A stretch of 64,000 nucleotides of DNA from Macrotis lagotis. Taxonomy: Eukaryota > Chordata > Mammalia > Peramelemorphia > Peramelidae. Positions 1-10,984 of this stretch are shown piece by piece (within the stretch, counting starts at the first letter, position 1; every line of letters starts with the position of its first letter). Made by a program: the position numbers and the translations under genes. The stretch covers positions 264,671,609 through 264,735,608 of the forward strand of contig NC_133666.1 in the NCBI RefSeq assembly GCF_037893015.1, read 5' to 3'. The notes beneath the pieces are model-generated. The model was given only the letters and a program-made list of their open reading frames with translations, was not told the DNA's origin and searched no databases.

Positions 1-124
1 AAAATCTGATTTATAACCAGTAGGATGTGACATTGAAATAGGAGTCCTTTTAATGTTGGCTTAACCTGTCATTTTTTTAAAAACTATTTTAAAAATAGTT
101 TTTAGATTTATATCCTTTGAAAAG

Positions 125-290
125 GTAAACTGAATCATCTTTTGTCATAGTTCTTACCTAGTGCTTAATCGTTGAATGGGAAGGCTTTCAGATAAACTGA
201 GAACTGGGAAAGACTTTAATTTAGAAAGGCCAAGGTCATCCACTGCATCTGGGGCCATGGTTAGTGATTCTGATAGTTATCTTGTAACTA
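125..290 (+). repeat. MAR-type marsupial repeat, 5' half
   Basis: Matches the element at 11081-11420 (TTCTTACCTAG, AGATAAACTGAGA, GGTCATCCACTGCATC.GGGCCA). It ends where an inverted piece of the same family begins. Confidence 0.6.
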
Positions 291-305
291 CTACTATTCC
301 CAGAT

Positions 306-440
306 TGTTGTTTATCCATCAAGCCTGAAGAAGACCAATGACACCAGGAGGATAATACCTTGACTTGCAATTGAATTGGATTTAAGTAAGGCAGAGCTGT
401 GTAGTCATCAGTCTGACTCTCCTTCAAAGTCCAGTCATAT
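306..440 (-). repeat. MAR-type marsupial repeat, 3' half in inverted orientation
   Basis: Contains TGCAATTGAATTGGATTTAA and GAAGAAGACCAATGACA, which belong to the family's 3' half but on the opposite strand to the adjoining 5' half. Confidence 0.55.
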
Positions 441-480
441 GATAGACATGCAGGCGGAGCAACAATTCTTATGTCAACCA

Positions 481-1305
481 AAAAATCTCTATGCCTAGCA
501 TATACCCTGAAGGATTTAGTGTAAGGAAATATCTTGGTCCTAGAATTACAAGTATTAGATATCTGGAAGAGTGGTAGTTTGCACAGGAGAGAGTCCCAAG
601 TGGTTGGAGTACTATTCTCTTAGTAAGTAAGGTTTGAAATTCAGAACACTACCTCATCCTCCTTTCCCATTAGACAAATTTCTTGATCATTAAGAAGTTT
701 TTGTAATACTCATACTTTTAACTACAGAGGTTAGAACTATTTCCAAGTTTTTTTTCTGTGATTTATATAAACCTCAATGAGGCCTATGCAGTCCCTTTAA
801 ATGATATAGACTACTCAGTGGATTAAAAGTACATTTTTATACACAGACTTGAATCTGTACTTCAAAGCTCAAAGTGGGGGAACTCACTCTACAGAGGCAG
901 ATAGCAAATCCTCACATATCTTATAAGACAGTTTTTGAGAGATTATAAAGTCAAAAAACTAAATCATTAAACTTAGAGAAATCAAAGTCTCTTAGAATTT
1001 AGCCTGGTCCTTGGACAATAGGCATACAGTTGATCATTAAGTTCATTTCCAGAGCTTTACTCACTGACTAGGACTACTAACTTTTTTACACAGAGGCAAG
1101 ATCTTCAAGAATCTGCAGTCACCTCCACACCATGATGAGATACAGATTTTGACCTTTTCTGATTAAATTCAAACTTTATGTAGACTCATTATAAGGACCC
1201 AAGTCTTTCCATCATTTTTTATCTAGTTTTTAAATAATTAAATCATTAGCTAATATCTATATCTTTTTTTAAATCTTGTACTGCATAATGTTGACCAGAG
1301 CATTC
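481..1305. other. AT-rich intergenic DNA, nothing recognised
   Basis: No coding potential, clear repeat family or regulatory cluster is visible. Confidence 0.5.
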
Positions 1306-1455
1306 AAATTTACTACTAACTACTCTTGTGACCTTGGATTACATAAGTCATTTAACTTCTCTGGATGTCAATTCTCTCATCTGTAAAATGAGGGGGTAGA
1401 GTATATGACCTCTGATGTTCGGTCTAAATCTATGATACTCTGATTCTGTAACCCT
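1306..1455 (+). repeat. MIR-type SINE fragment
   Basis: CTTGTGACCTTGGATTACATAAGTCATTTAACTTCTCTGG-type core, then CATCTGTAAAATGAGG and CTAAATCTATGAT, the usual MIR/THER1 order. Confidence 0.7.
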
Positions 1456-2685
1456 GAAATGAAATTATACCTCATTACTCTTAGAGTATAGTCATTTCTC
1501 CAGACCAAAACTAAGAAGGAGGAAAAGGCAACACAGATATTTGAGAAGTTAAATCGATATCACAAAATCCTTGAACTTAAATTCATGTACTTTACTCATA
1601 GGAAAGTTCCAATGGATTTTTCACCCAGAGTTTATTCACCCTTATTTTAAATCTAATTCTAACAGAGTTGACTATTCAATTTCCCAGCCAGACAATAATA
1701 ATATAAAGAACAATGTGAGAAGCAATGGTGACAGCAGTTAATTATGAAAAAGAAAAAAGAAAAAATTGACAACCATAAAATGAAAATGAATAAAAAAACA
1801 CAATAATTTACAAGGCAACTATGGTACTAGTATATTTGAGTAAAGTGACACATAACCTTCTATTGCATGGCTGAATTACAACTTAATTACATTTATAAAT
1901 ATTTATAATCATGCCTTTGAAGAATCAAGAAAAGTTTGATGTTCAGTTAAATAAATTTCAAATGTCAGAGAAGTCTTTTGTACATTTTAGAAATATTTCT
2001 GTTAAAATTGTTGGACTAAAAGTTTTGATGGCAAGAAGGGGAGAATTCACTTATATGCAACAGCTCACTTCTTGATAATCCTAGATAGATGAATTTTACC
2101 AGATAATAAAAGATAAATTGTGTAGTTCAGTAAATCTTTCCTCTAGATTGATTTTCAGGGTTCCTTGGATAGTTTAATAGATTTGTTTAGTCCAAAGTAG
2201 GGTTAAAGATTCCTTTTCCCACTGCCATACCTAATTTTTATTATAAATGAGAAAACTTTTGTTCATCAGGGTAACTCATTGGTTTGAGTCTATTTTTACA
2301 GAGTTACGTTTTAGATTATATATATGGATTTTTGTGACCTCATCTGTAAAATTAAGAGGGGGAAGTTGCATCCAGTGCCAGTTCTATTCTTACATCACAA
2401 GACATTATACTAAAATCTCAACAATGAAGAATAAACCACTAGAAACAGGTTCTTCTTTACTTTCTCTCATTGAGTGACATGATCAAAAAATTATTTTAAG
2501 TAAATTATTTTGGAAATTGTTTGAAAGATGAATTATAAAGGCTGCAATCTAGAAACATGCAGGTCAATCTGGAGGCTATGTGAAAAGTCTGATCCTGAGC
2601 TTAGAATAGCCTACATTCATAATGTATGTATCTTGAATAAAGTTATTTAATATGTTGTTTAGCCCCGTTGTAATGAAGGCTCCAT
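1456..2685. other. AT-rich intergenic DNA, nothing recognised
   Basis: A 76-codon ORF at 2247-2477 has no family resemblance and is taken as chance. Confidence 0.45.
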
Positions 2686-2689
2686 AAAG

Positions 2690-2802
2690 AAAGGGTCCAT
2701 TTTTTAAAAATTTTTCTTGGTTATCCCCAGAACTTATCAAAAATATCTGACACATTTTAAACATTTATTTTTAAAAGTGGTTGATAAATATTTATTGACT
2801 TG
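2690..2802 (+). repeat. L2-type LINE 3' tail
   Basis: GGTTATCCCCAGAACTTA and TTGATAAATATTTATTGAC correspond to the TATCCCCAG...AATAAATATTTGTTGA end of L2. Confidence 0.55.
2791..2796 (-). promoter_or_regulatory. Candidate GAPT poly(A) signal AATAAA
   Basis: TTTATT on the plus strand reads AATAAA on the minus strand, about 300 nt past the GAPT stop. It is the nearest canonical hexamer I see downstream. It lies inside an L2-like tail of opposite orientation, so it may be used only by chance or not at all. Confidence 0.3.
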
Positions 2803-3099
2803 TAGTAATCAGGGAAAAGTCCAAGCCAATGATAGTGTTAAAGAAAAGAAAGAGTTTATGACAGATATTATACAGAATCATGAGACCTGATTATGGAAGG
2901 AAGGCAAAAGAAAAGGATATTGAATAGTTAATAATAGTGATAAAGGTAAATAAGCCCCAGGGAGGTGAAAATAGAAGACAATTACATTTGACCAATAGAA
3001 AATAACCAGACAATCTTATATATTAGTTTTCGTTGAATGACAGAATCATAATAGAATTTTACTTAATTTTTCAAAGATATTCAATGACATAAACCATTA

Positions 3100-4013
3100 T
3101 TATTCATCTGGAAAGATATATATATCTTCATCTGGAGGATTATTGAGAAAATTAGGTTTCTGGAAATCATAATATTCTGATGAAGTTTTAGTTTCATTTA
3201 AATGCTTCTCAGAAGTAAGTTGGCCTGTATTTTCATAAAGATCTGTTAAACAGTCCCTTGCACAGCTCTTAGGTCCAGTTTCCACATTTTCATAGCTCTT
3301 GTCTGGATCATCTCTGGAGAGAGGAGATGGATCATCTTTTATTTGTGATAACTGTGAAAAGCGCTTTGGACCAGTGTATTCTGTGGGGGTACATGGTGTA
3401 TGAGATAGATCAGAATCATTCTGATACTTTTTCTTGTGCAAAAATCTTGGTAGGGAAAAATTACTTGGGCAGCGGTAGCATTTCCAATACCAGGCTAAGC
3501 CCAGGACACAGAGGAATAGAATTGCTAGAAGAAGAAGAACAATGAGAAGTACAGGGCTTGACTTACTTCCACATAGTTTTTGAAAGTTTATTCCGCAGGT
3601 TTTAAGAGTAGACCATTCATCATTGTTATCAACCACCTTGCAATCCATGCTACATATTTGCAGATTTCTGTTGTTCAGAACTGAAGTTGGAATGGTACAT
3701 AGTTTATTGAATTTCAAGTAGAGTTTTACGTCATTGGAGATATTAGAGAGGAAATTTTTAGGTAAAGCCTCTATATGATTAGAAGACAGATCGAGTAATT
3801 TCAGATTCGGCAGATGGTAGGTTTTGTCATACTCTATGTACTCTACTCCACAGTTATTCAGGTATAGAAATTCTGTTCTTTGATCGATGCTAACCCACTG
3901 CAATATCTTATTCTTCACGAACTTATTACACTCAGAAGTTGAAAAGGATGGGTGAAGATGGCATAAAAGAAAATGCACAAAGAAAAAAGCTGAATGATCT
4001 GTCATTTGGAAAC
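3100..4013 (-). CDS. GAPT: GAPT coding exon: GRB2-binding transmembrane adaptor with an extra LRR ectodomain
   Basis: The ORF runs from ATG at 4005-4003 to TAA at 3102-3100 and encodes 301 residues. In order: a hydrophobic signal-like stretch (about 5-18); a leucine-rich-repeat ectodomain (about 44-115, best match LKLLDLSSNHIEALP at 68-82, then VKLYLKFNKLCTIP); a Cys cluster resembling a short LRRCT cap (C118, C122, C137, C145); one extracellular sequon (N88-I-S); a transmembrane helix (about 152-171); and a tail. The tail matches eutherian GAPT at FSLPRFL, YENVE.GP, LYENTGQ, YY.FQKP and DEDIYI.PD. YENV (Y238) and YENT (Y257) are YxN-type GRB2 SH2 sites. Eutherian GAPT, as I recall it, is about 157 residues and starts just before the membrane helix, so residues 1-145 are extra. 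A splice acceptor (AG at 4015-4014) lies 8 nt before the ATG, so an upstream exon exists, probably 5'UTR. A start codon in that exon cannot be excluded. Gene identity is very secure; the ectodomain reading is secure as coding, and its LRR class is inferred. Confidence 0.93.
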
Positions 4014-4040
4014 CTACAACAAATTATAGATACATTAATT
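4014..4040 (-). other. GAPT: Splice acceptor of the GAPT coding exon
   Basis: Read on the minus strand, a T-rich stretch ends in TTTGTTGTAG at 4014, followed by the exon leader GTTTCCAA and the ATG. It has acceptor form with a moderate pyrimidine tract. I could not place the matching donor or the first exon. Confidence 0.6.
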
Positions 4041-4235
4041 AATTACTATTACAAAGTTCATGAAGGAACATTTTAAATCTCAATAATTTCTTTTCTTTGA
4101 CTTTTCCATAGATCTAAAAGAAACTGATGAACCAAGTGAGTGCCTTGTTCTATGTAAAGACCTAATGAAAAAAATCATTTCATTTTATATTTTAGGTATG
4201 GCTTATGTTAATGTATATATTGTTAATTATTAATG

Positions 4236-4478
4236 TTGTTCTATTGTTCAGTAGAGTCAGACTCCTCATGACCCCATAGAATATGCTGTCCATGGGGTTT
4301 CTTGGCAAGAACATTGGACTGATTTGCCATTTCCTTCTCCAGTGGATTAAGGCAACAGAGGTTAAGTAACTTGCCCAGGTTAATACAAGTAAGAAGTGTC
4401 TAAGCTTGAATCTGAATGCAAATCTTTCTGACTTCAGACTCAGTGCTCTCTATCCATTGAATCACCAGTTGTCTCCAT
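4236..4478 (-). repeat. SINE1-type marsupial SINE
   Basis: Reverse-oriented: TTGTTCAGTAGAGTCAGACTC, GGTTTCTTGGCAAGA, GATTTGCCATTTCCTTCTCC, then a tRNA-like head complement ending near CCATTGAATCACC. Confidence 0.8.
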
Positions 4479-4734
4479 TCTATTAAATAACAAATGGAGG
4501 GAAAAAAAAGTGATATGGATCCAACAGGGCAAAAATGATGACACAAAGACTTATCCTGAACCCATGACCCTAGAAAGTTTGCCTCAGAAAGATCTATCTC
4601 ATACAGTCCCTGACAAATCCTGACTTTGTGATCCTGGGCAGATTACTTAACCTCTTAATCTCTTAGTCAACTCTTTATCTAGGAGTTTTTAATACCAAAG
4701 AAAGCACAGAGAAATGGGGAAAGGGAATAAGCAT

Positions 4735-4978
4735 TTACATAGTATCTACTATCACCAGGAAGTATAATAGGCACTTTGCAAATATTATCTCATATGATCC
4801 TTACACCAATCCTGCTAGATAAGTGCTATTACTATCATCATCTTAAATTGGGAAAACTGAAGCAAAGCTTATGTGACCTGTCCAGGGTCTCCCAGATAAA
4901 TATCTAGATTTGAGCTGGGGTCCTCTTGACTCTAAGAGCAAGTGCTGTATTCACTACACTACCATCTGTCTCTCCCAG
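4735..4978 (-). repeat. MIR-type SINE
   Basis: CACTTTGCAAATATTATCTC, GGGAAAACTGAAGC and TGACCTGTCCAGGGTC are the reverse complement of a MIR core and 3' part. Confidence 0.7.
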
Positions 4979-5032
4979 TCCGCACCCTATCCCTAATATT
5001 CTTACTATTAAATGCTGTATAGCCTAGCTGTC

Positions 5033-5275
5033 CATGTTGTTGTTGTTCAGTCATTTCCATCATGTCTGACTCTTCATGACTCATTTTGGGGTTTTCTTGA
5101 TGAAAAATCTAGAGTGATTTGCCTTTTCATTCTCCAGTTCATTTTATAGATGAGGAAACTGAGGAAAACAGGGTTAAATGATTTCCTCCAGTGTCACATA
5201 GCTAGTATCTGAGGTTGAATTTGAATTCAGGAAGAAGAATCTTCCTGACTCCAGGTCCAACACCTAGCTGTCCCT
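5033..5275 (-). repeat. SINE1-type marsupial SINE, near full length
   Basis: GTTGTTGTTCAGTCATTTCC, GGGGTTTTCTTGATGAA, ATAGATGAGGAAACTGAGG and CCTAGCTGTCCC in the expected reverse order. Confidence 0.85.
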
Positions 5276-5559
5276 TGCTATCTATACTGATATTTTATTC
5301 CCTGAAAACTAGTGGCTATCATCTAAGCTGTGTCTTTTCAAGAATCTAGCATAGTATTCTTCATGTAGCATTAGTTTTTTTTTTAGCATTAGTTTTTAAA
5401 TGTTTTCTAATTGAGATCCTCACTTTAGTTACTTTTGACTAAGCTCTAGGATTCATTGCTGTTGAGTAAATGTTTTGGAACTTTGGAGAATTTTCTGGAA
5501 GGGATGTGTGGAATATATTAAAGGGGTTATTGGGATATAATGGTAATGTTGAATAATAG

Positions 5560-5745
5560 GAAGATAGCTGAATTTGAAAAACACAGGACTTAAGTTCAAA
5601 TTATGGCCAGTATTGTGTATAACTTGAATGACTTTGGACAACTCAATTAGCCTTCCTTCTCTTCAGTTTCTTCATGTTGAAAAATGAGGAAGTTGTACTA
5701 GCTGAACTCTAAATTATTTTCTGTCTCTCAATCTATGATCATACC
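5560..5745 (+). repeat. MIR/THER1-type SINE fragment
   Basis: GGACTTAAGTTCAAATTATGG, GACTTTGGACAA.TCAATTAGCC, TTTCTTCATGTTGAAAAATG and TCTCAATCTATGATC. Confidence 0.65.
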
Positions 5746-8065
5746 ACCCTTAGCCAAAAGAAACATGAAAGTTCTCCCTTTTCACCTTTCTTCATCTAAG
5801 AATTCCCTGCAAAAGGAAAGTAGTAAGTTCTTTTTCAAAGAGGGCTGTGACTATATCACAGGATAATTATATTACCGGAAAAGTCTTAATCTTCCATTGT
5901 GATTTATCAACAAAATAGTCTTGCTGTAACTCTTTATTCGATTGTAATGATATTAATTATAATATAGTTTTATTTATTTATCTTGTCTTTTAAGTCTTTC
6001 TGAATGGCTATGAAATATTCTACACTTCTTGTTTAATCCAGGCTATGTGCTAGCAAAGAGGAAGTTTAAGTAGGAAAATAATTGTATTCTCATACTTTCC
6101 ATAGCTACTTATTAATCACACTTCAAACTTTCCTCAAAGAAAAAAATGGTCTTACATTACTTTAAAAACTAGTATATTTAAAAAATCAGTTATCAGTGCC
6201 CTATTTTTGAGAGATATTATAATGAGCATAATAGAAAGGTATTTTTTATTTTTAATTATTTTAATTTAACTAATATAATTAATTTAATTATTTTTATGTT
6301 AAAAATAGAGAAATAACTACTTCAACTGAATCAACTCCTCTGTTAAGAATTTTGATGCATGGGAGAGCCCTGATAATTCTGCCCTGTGAGCATACAAGAC
6401 TTTGGTTCATTTAAGATCATCACTTAAAAAAAAAATAATGAAAATAGCTGATATTTCAGGCTTAAAGGTTTGCAAAGTTGTTTGGCATATAGTAAGCACT
6501 TAATATATTCTTTTTAGTGTCATTTCTATATTGTTACTTTTGAAGCCGAAAATTAACCCTAAGAAGGTAATATATTATTCCCCTCTACCTTCTCATTCAC
6601 TCCCTGATCTATAGAAATATAGATATTTCTCATTTTAGAGAAAAAAATTTCAAATTTGGGGCTCATAGAGCTTTAGCAGAAGGGCAGAGCACCCTTTCTA
6701 TTATATATAGCAGTCAATGCTTAGTAAATGGTTTAACCTTTCACTGTTTCCTATCTGAAAAATGAAAATGAATAAAATGTTCAGGGATATTATGTGGATT
6801 AGATAATTGCTGATCACAAAATTATTTGCCAGTGTTATTCCCAATTTAAGAATTTACTCAGTCTTGCAAAAATCAATTAAAATAATATTCCCTCTTCATC
6901 CCCATGCAAAGAAAAATGGCATTTTTCTAATTGTTTTTGCTATAGGTGTTGTTCTGGGCCAAGTATCACCCCTCTCCTCTGCTCCAAAATAAAACAACAA
7001 CAAAAACCCAGTTTTCATTTGTAAAATTAGAACACTGGTTATTTATAAATCAAGTTTCCTTTTTTATTTCCCCAGGATAAGACCTTACCTTTTAGGCTGA
7101 TGGATCACAGTCTGCCTTTCACCCTTCTCTCAGGCTGAGAGTTCTGTGCCTTTGTTTCACTCCTTCCTCGTTTTTAACTTGATGATGTGGATATATTCTT
7201 GATCAAAATCTGCTTTCAGGGTGTTTCTTCACACTTTGCATGATTTCCTTATGTTAGAGGAAGTTCACACCAGATACATCAAAGTAGATAAGAGCAATAT
7301 CTGTTAAGAAGATAGATCTTTCAATACATCTAAAATGTTTTTTGAAAAAAAAAAACATGGATGGTGCCATAAGCTTTTTAATCAAGATATACTCATAAAT
7401 GTCCTTGTCATGGAAAGTCATTGCATTCTCCTTCAAACTTTTGTAGTACCAAGGTATTTTTCTATTTGAATTAATTATACTTGCTAATGAAGAACAAATA
7501 TCCATCCCATTGGTTCTTTCTCCCAAAGATCAGTCAGCACCCTCTAAATTGTGACTGCCTGGAGACCTTGGATGTCTGATTCCTTAATGGAGAAATCAAC
7601 TGACTCAAGGAAACTTTTGGGAAAAGTGTACATGCAGTTGTTTGGGTAAACCAATCAGTCTTCTCATATGTAGATGTCCTGTGAGTTTCACATTGCTCTT
7701 ACTGTTTGAGAAGAAAAGTAGACAGAGAAAGCATTAATGATTATGTATCTATGCCTCCTCTTCCTCTAATCAATTCATATATACAGTAGCTACCCTGAGA
7801 GGGGAAGGAGTGTCAGTTCACTGTAAAGATAAATTAAAGAATCATAATTGTTTTGATTAATAATTCCATATCAAATATCTGTAAAAAACAGTTGAGGGAT
7901 CCCCATTCCTTATATCTAGGGAAAATGCCTGAGAGTTGCAGATGCCTCAATTAATTTTCATGCATTAATATTAAAGGAGGAACTAAGTAAGAAATGGTAG
8001 AAGAGATGTAGGAGATAAAGGCTAGACAGAAGAAGTGAGAGTGATTTGGAATGAAAAAAGGAGAG
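5746..8065. other. AT-rich, probably GAPT upstream/intron DNA
   Basis: Holds only faint MIR/L2 tails (for example GGTTTGCAAAGTTG and ATAGTAAGCACTTAATA near 6465-6505). No exon, ORF with homology or regulatory cluster is visible. A 90-codon minus ORF at 7254-7526 has no recognisable family. Confidence 0.4.
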
Positions 8066-8699
8066 TAGAATCAACAAACATTTAGTTAAGTTCTAGAAAT
8101 GCAAAGAGTAAATAAGTTCTAGTTCCTGACATCAGGGAATTGACTCAAAAGTATATTATAATATGATAGGTGCAAAGAAGAAGTTCAAATAGAATGATAT
8201 AAAAGATTGAAAAAAGGAAAGGCATTCCTAATTGGGAGAATTGGGGGAAGTTTAATGGAGCAGAGATGGGGTTGATAAATGTTTTGCAACTGGCTCTGAA
8301 AAAAAAATGTAGGTGTTTAAACTACATCATCAGCATTTTCTTCATCATTTTCTTAAGTCTAGACAATAAAAAAAAGAAAGACCCAAGTTCCTGGAGAGTA
8401 GAGTGATTTCCAAGGTGCAAATACTAACCCTGAAAATTTAACAATTGGTGCCTTCTAACTAAATAGAACTAGCTCCAGCACAGTACTGGCCTTGAAGGAA
8501 GGAAAGAAGTTCCAAGAGGTGGAGATATAAGGATGAACTAATTTCATATAGGGTGGATTTGTAGACATAAAAGTGGAAGCAGAAAGGTTAGAATGAAATC
8601 AGGATGGTAAAAAGACTAGTACAGCTAAATGGATTTGGAATTGGTTAACAAATGACACAATGGTTAATAGTCATAATAAATGGATTAATGCCAGACCAT

Positions 8700-8945
8700 T
8701 TCCTCAGTGATATTGATTATGCTCATAGGTTATAGAATGCTAGACTTAAATTAAGAGGACCTGAGATAAATTCCTGCCTCACTAGCTGTAGAAGCCAGTC
8801 ACTTAACTTCTCTTTGACTTACTTTTCTCATTTCTCAAATGGGAACAAAAATAACACCTACTCTGTAAAATTGTTGTAAGTACAAATAAGATATGTAAAA
8901 TGCTTTGCAAAACATAAAATGACATATGTTGTAATTATTATTACT
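8700..8945 (+). repeat. MIR-type SINE, near full length
   Basis: TAGAATGCTAGACTTAAA head, CCAGTCACTTAACTTCTC, CATTTCTCAAATGGGAAC, AAAATTGTTGTAAGTACAAA and AAAATGCTTTGCAAA in order. Confidence 0.75.
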
Positions 8946-9095
8946 AATTTTTTCTCACTCCTTGAATTTAACTCATTCTTGCAAATGTGCAGCAACCATT
9001 TTGTTCTATCACTTCAAAGGAATCAGAGTTATGGGTAACACAGGATTCAAAGTAGCTAATATCTTTGGGAGAACATTTCATCAAGAATATACATG

Positions 9096-9248
9096 TAGGG
9101 AGCAGCTAGATGGCTCAGTGGATAGAGCACCAGTCCTGAAATTAGGAGCACCTGATTTCAAATCTGGCTTCAAACACTTAATAATTACCTAGCTGTGTGA
9201 CCTTGGGCAAGTCACTTAACTCTATTATCTTAAATAAATTTTTAAAAA
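9096..9248 (+). repeat. WSINE1-like SINE
   Basis: GGGAGCAGCTAGATGGCTCA head, ACACTTAATAATTACCTAGC core and CTTGGGCAAGTCACTTAAC, flanked by AATATACAT / AATATGCAT as a probable target duplication. Confidence 0.85.
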
Positions 9249-9654
9249 TATGCATTTTTTCTAATAAAGTGCCAATATTCTCTTTTTTCACTCTGACCTA
9301 AAAAAAGCAAAACAAAAAAGCATAACTTTATTATGAACATTTCATAATTGACTTACCTCGTTTCCTTTTTTGACAAAATAATTCAGAGGTATTATAAAGA
9401 TACCTAGATTTGACAAAGTACAACTAATTTATTGCAAAGAGGAGGAAGAGAAATAGGTTAGATGATAATAGAGGCAAATAGATTCACAGATAATCTGAAT
9501 CTCAGTGTTGGATAATTGGGAAGCTAAGAGGTCATAAAATCTAATCCACACATGAATAAAATTTCTCTCTTACAATGTTCCCCAAAAGTATTGAGGGAAG
9601 CCTACTACGTCTTAAGAACAATGCTTTCCACTTGGGATAGTTCCAAATTTTAGC

Positions 9655-9805
9655 ATTTTTTTTGTTTTATTGCAAGGCAAGGGGGTTAAAGTGACTTACC
9701 CAAGGATGCAGAACTAGGTAATTATTAAGTATTTGAGGACAGATTTGAACACAGGTCCTACTGACTCCAGGGCCAGTGCCCCATCCACTGTACCACTTAT
9801 TTAAC
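9655..9805 (-). repeat. WSINE1-like SINE
   Basis: Reverse copy beginning with TTTTGTTTTATTGCAAGGCA and carrying AGGTAATTATTAAGT and CTCCAGGGCCAGTGCC. Confidence 0.85.
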
Positions 9806-10984
9806 TCAGCATGTATTTTCTTACATCAATCTAAGGAAATTATAAAGGAATAGTCAATTCTTTAATAACTGAAGAGATGAGATAAGTGTCATTTTACCTT
9901 TATATTATCTGCTGTGTAAGACTTTTAAAAAGAACAAAAATCTGTTATATAAATGATTAAATATCATGTCCATCCCACTGTTAGGGATTTGAAGAAATGA
10001 AAGAGGAGAAATTACGAGGTATAGTTAAAAAAAAACTATTACCATTTTCCATTTTAGCCAATCAATCCTGGTAGTTAATCCTCTTAGATGACCCTCTATA
10101 CCCCATCTACGCTTTTTTCTGGTTGTCTCACAAACCTGCAATGTACCTCCTCCTTATCTATGCCTTTAAGAAATTCTTAATTTCCTTCAGAGTTTAGCTC
10201 AAGCACCCTTCTTAATCCTTCCTTTCTTCCTCTCCATCTCCCTGTACTTCTTCTGCCAACCCCCCCAAATTATCTTTATTTTGTAGATGCAACAGGGATA
10301 TTTCTCCACCTCCCACCTACATTCTGGGTTCCAGGTTATGGAATCATAAGGGCCCTATTTGTGAGTATGTATAACTCAAAACTCATGGACTTACACTTAT
10401 ATATTGATAGAGTCCCCTTACTGGCTGCAGAGCAGGAAGAATTGATGACTCAGTAGAGGTTCAAAAGTGACTTTCCTAGTCCTTCATTCTCTCCCCATTT
10501 CTGGTTTCAGATCTTCTAAGACTGATTCAAGTTTTCTTCTAGGAGGATGGTTGGAGAGGGGCAAATAACCCAATACTTAACCTTAATTTCCATTAGACCA
10601 TGTGCTTGTGAAAACTTAAGCACATGAGGTACCTAGGAAAGCTTGAACCCAGGCTTAAACTACCTTTCTGGTATTTGTTCCTCTCTGAATAAATATCCTG
10701 AGATGGTTATACCAAGATTTGGAATTGACCTTGTAGGTTTGACAAGTCCAGAGGCTATGAATTCCATCAGGTTGAGGCTGACAGATTGCAAGGGAAGTTT
10801 CTGCATCAGATGGTTACCAATAAGATGAATGACCCACAACAGTCATTTTACCAGCAGCCTAAGTGAAATTTAAAATGCTTAATTAGCAGTTCTGCAAACT
10901 TCTTTATGTTCTAATGAAGTTTAAGTATCAAAGAACTGAGGAGAAGTTATGTTACTGACTTGTTTTCCTGTGTTTAATATTTTC
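9806..10984. other. Intergenic; faint L2-like segment, otherwise unrecognised
   Basis: About 10070-10330 is pyrimidine-rich with TCCTTCAGAGTTTAGCTCAA, as in L2 3' regions. A 61-codon ORF at 10643-10828 lacks any recognisable family. A small hairpin (TGTGCTT/AAGCACA) lies near 10600-10623. Confidence 0.4.

Noticed and set aside
9096..9200. tRNA gene-like heads (GGGCAGCTAGGTGGC..GGTTCAAATC) here and at other SINEs
   Set aside because: They are the tRNA-derived heads of SINEs, followed by SINE bodies and A-tails; no intact cloverleaf gene.
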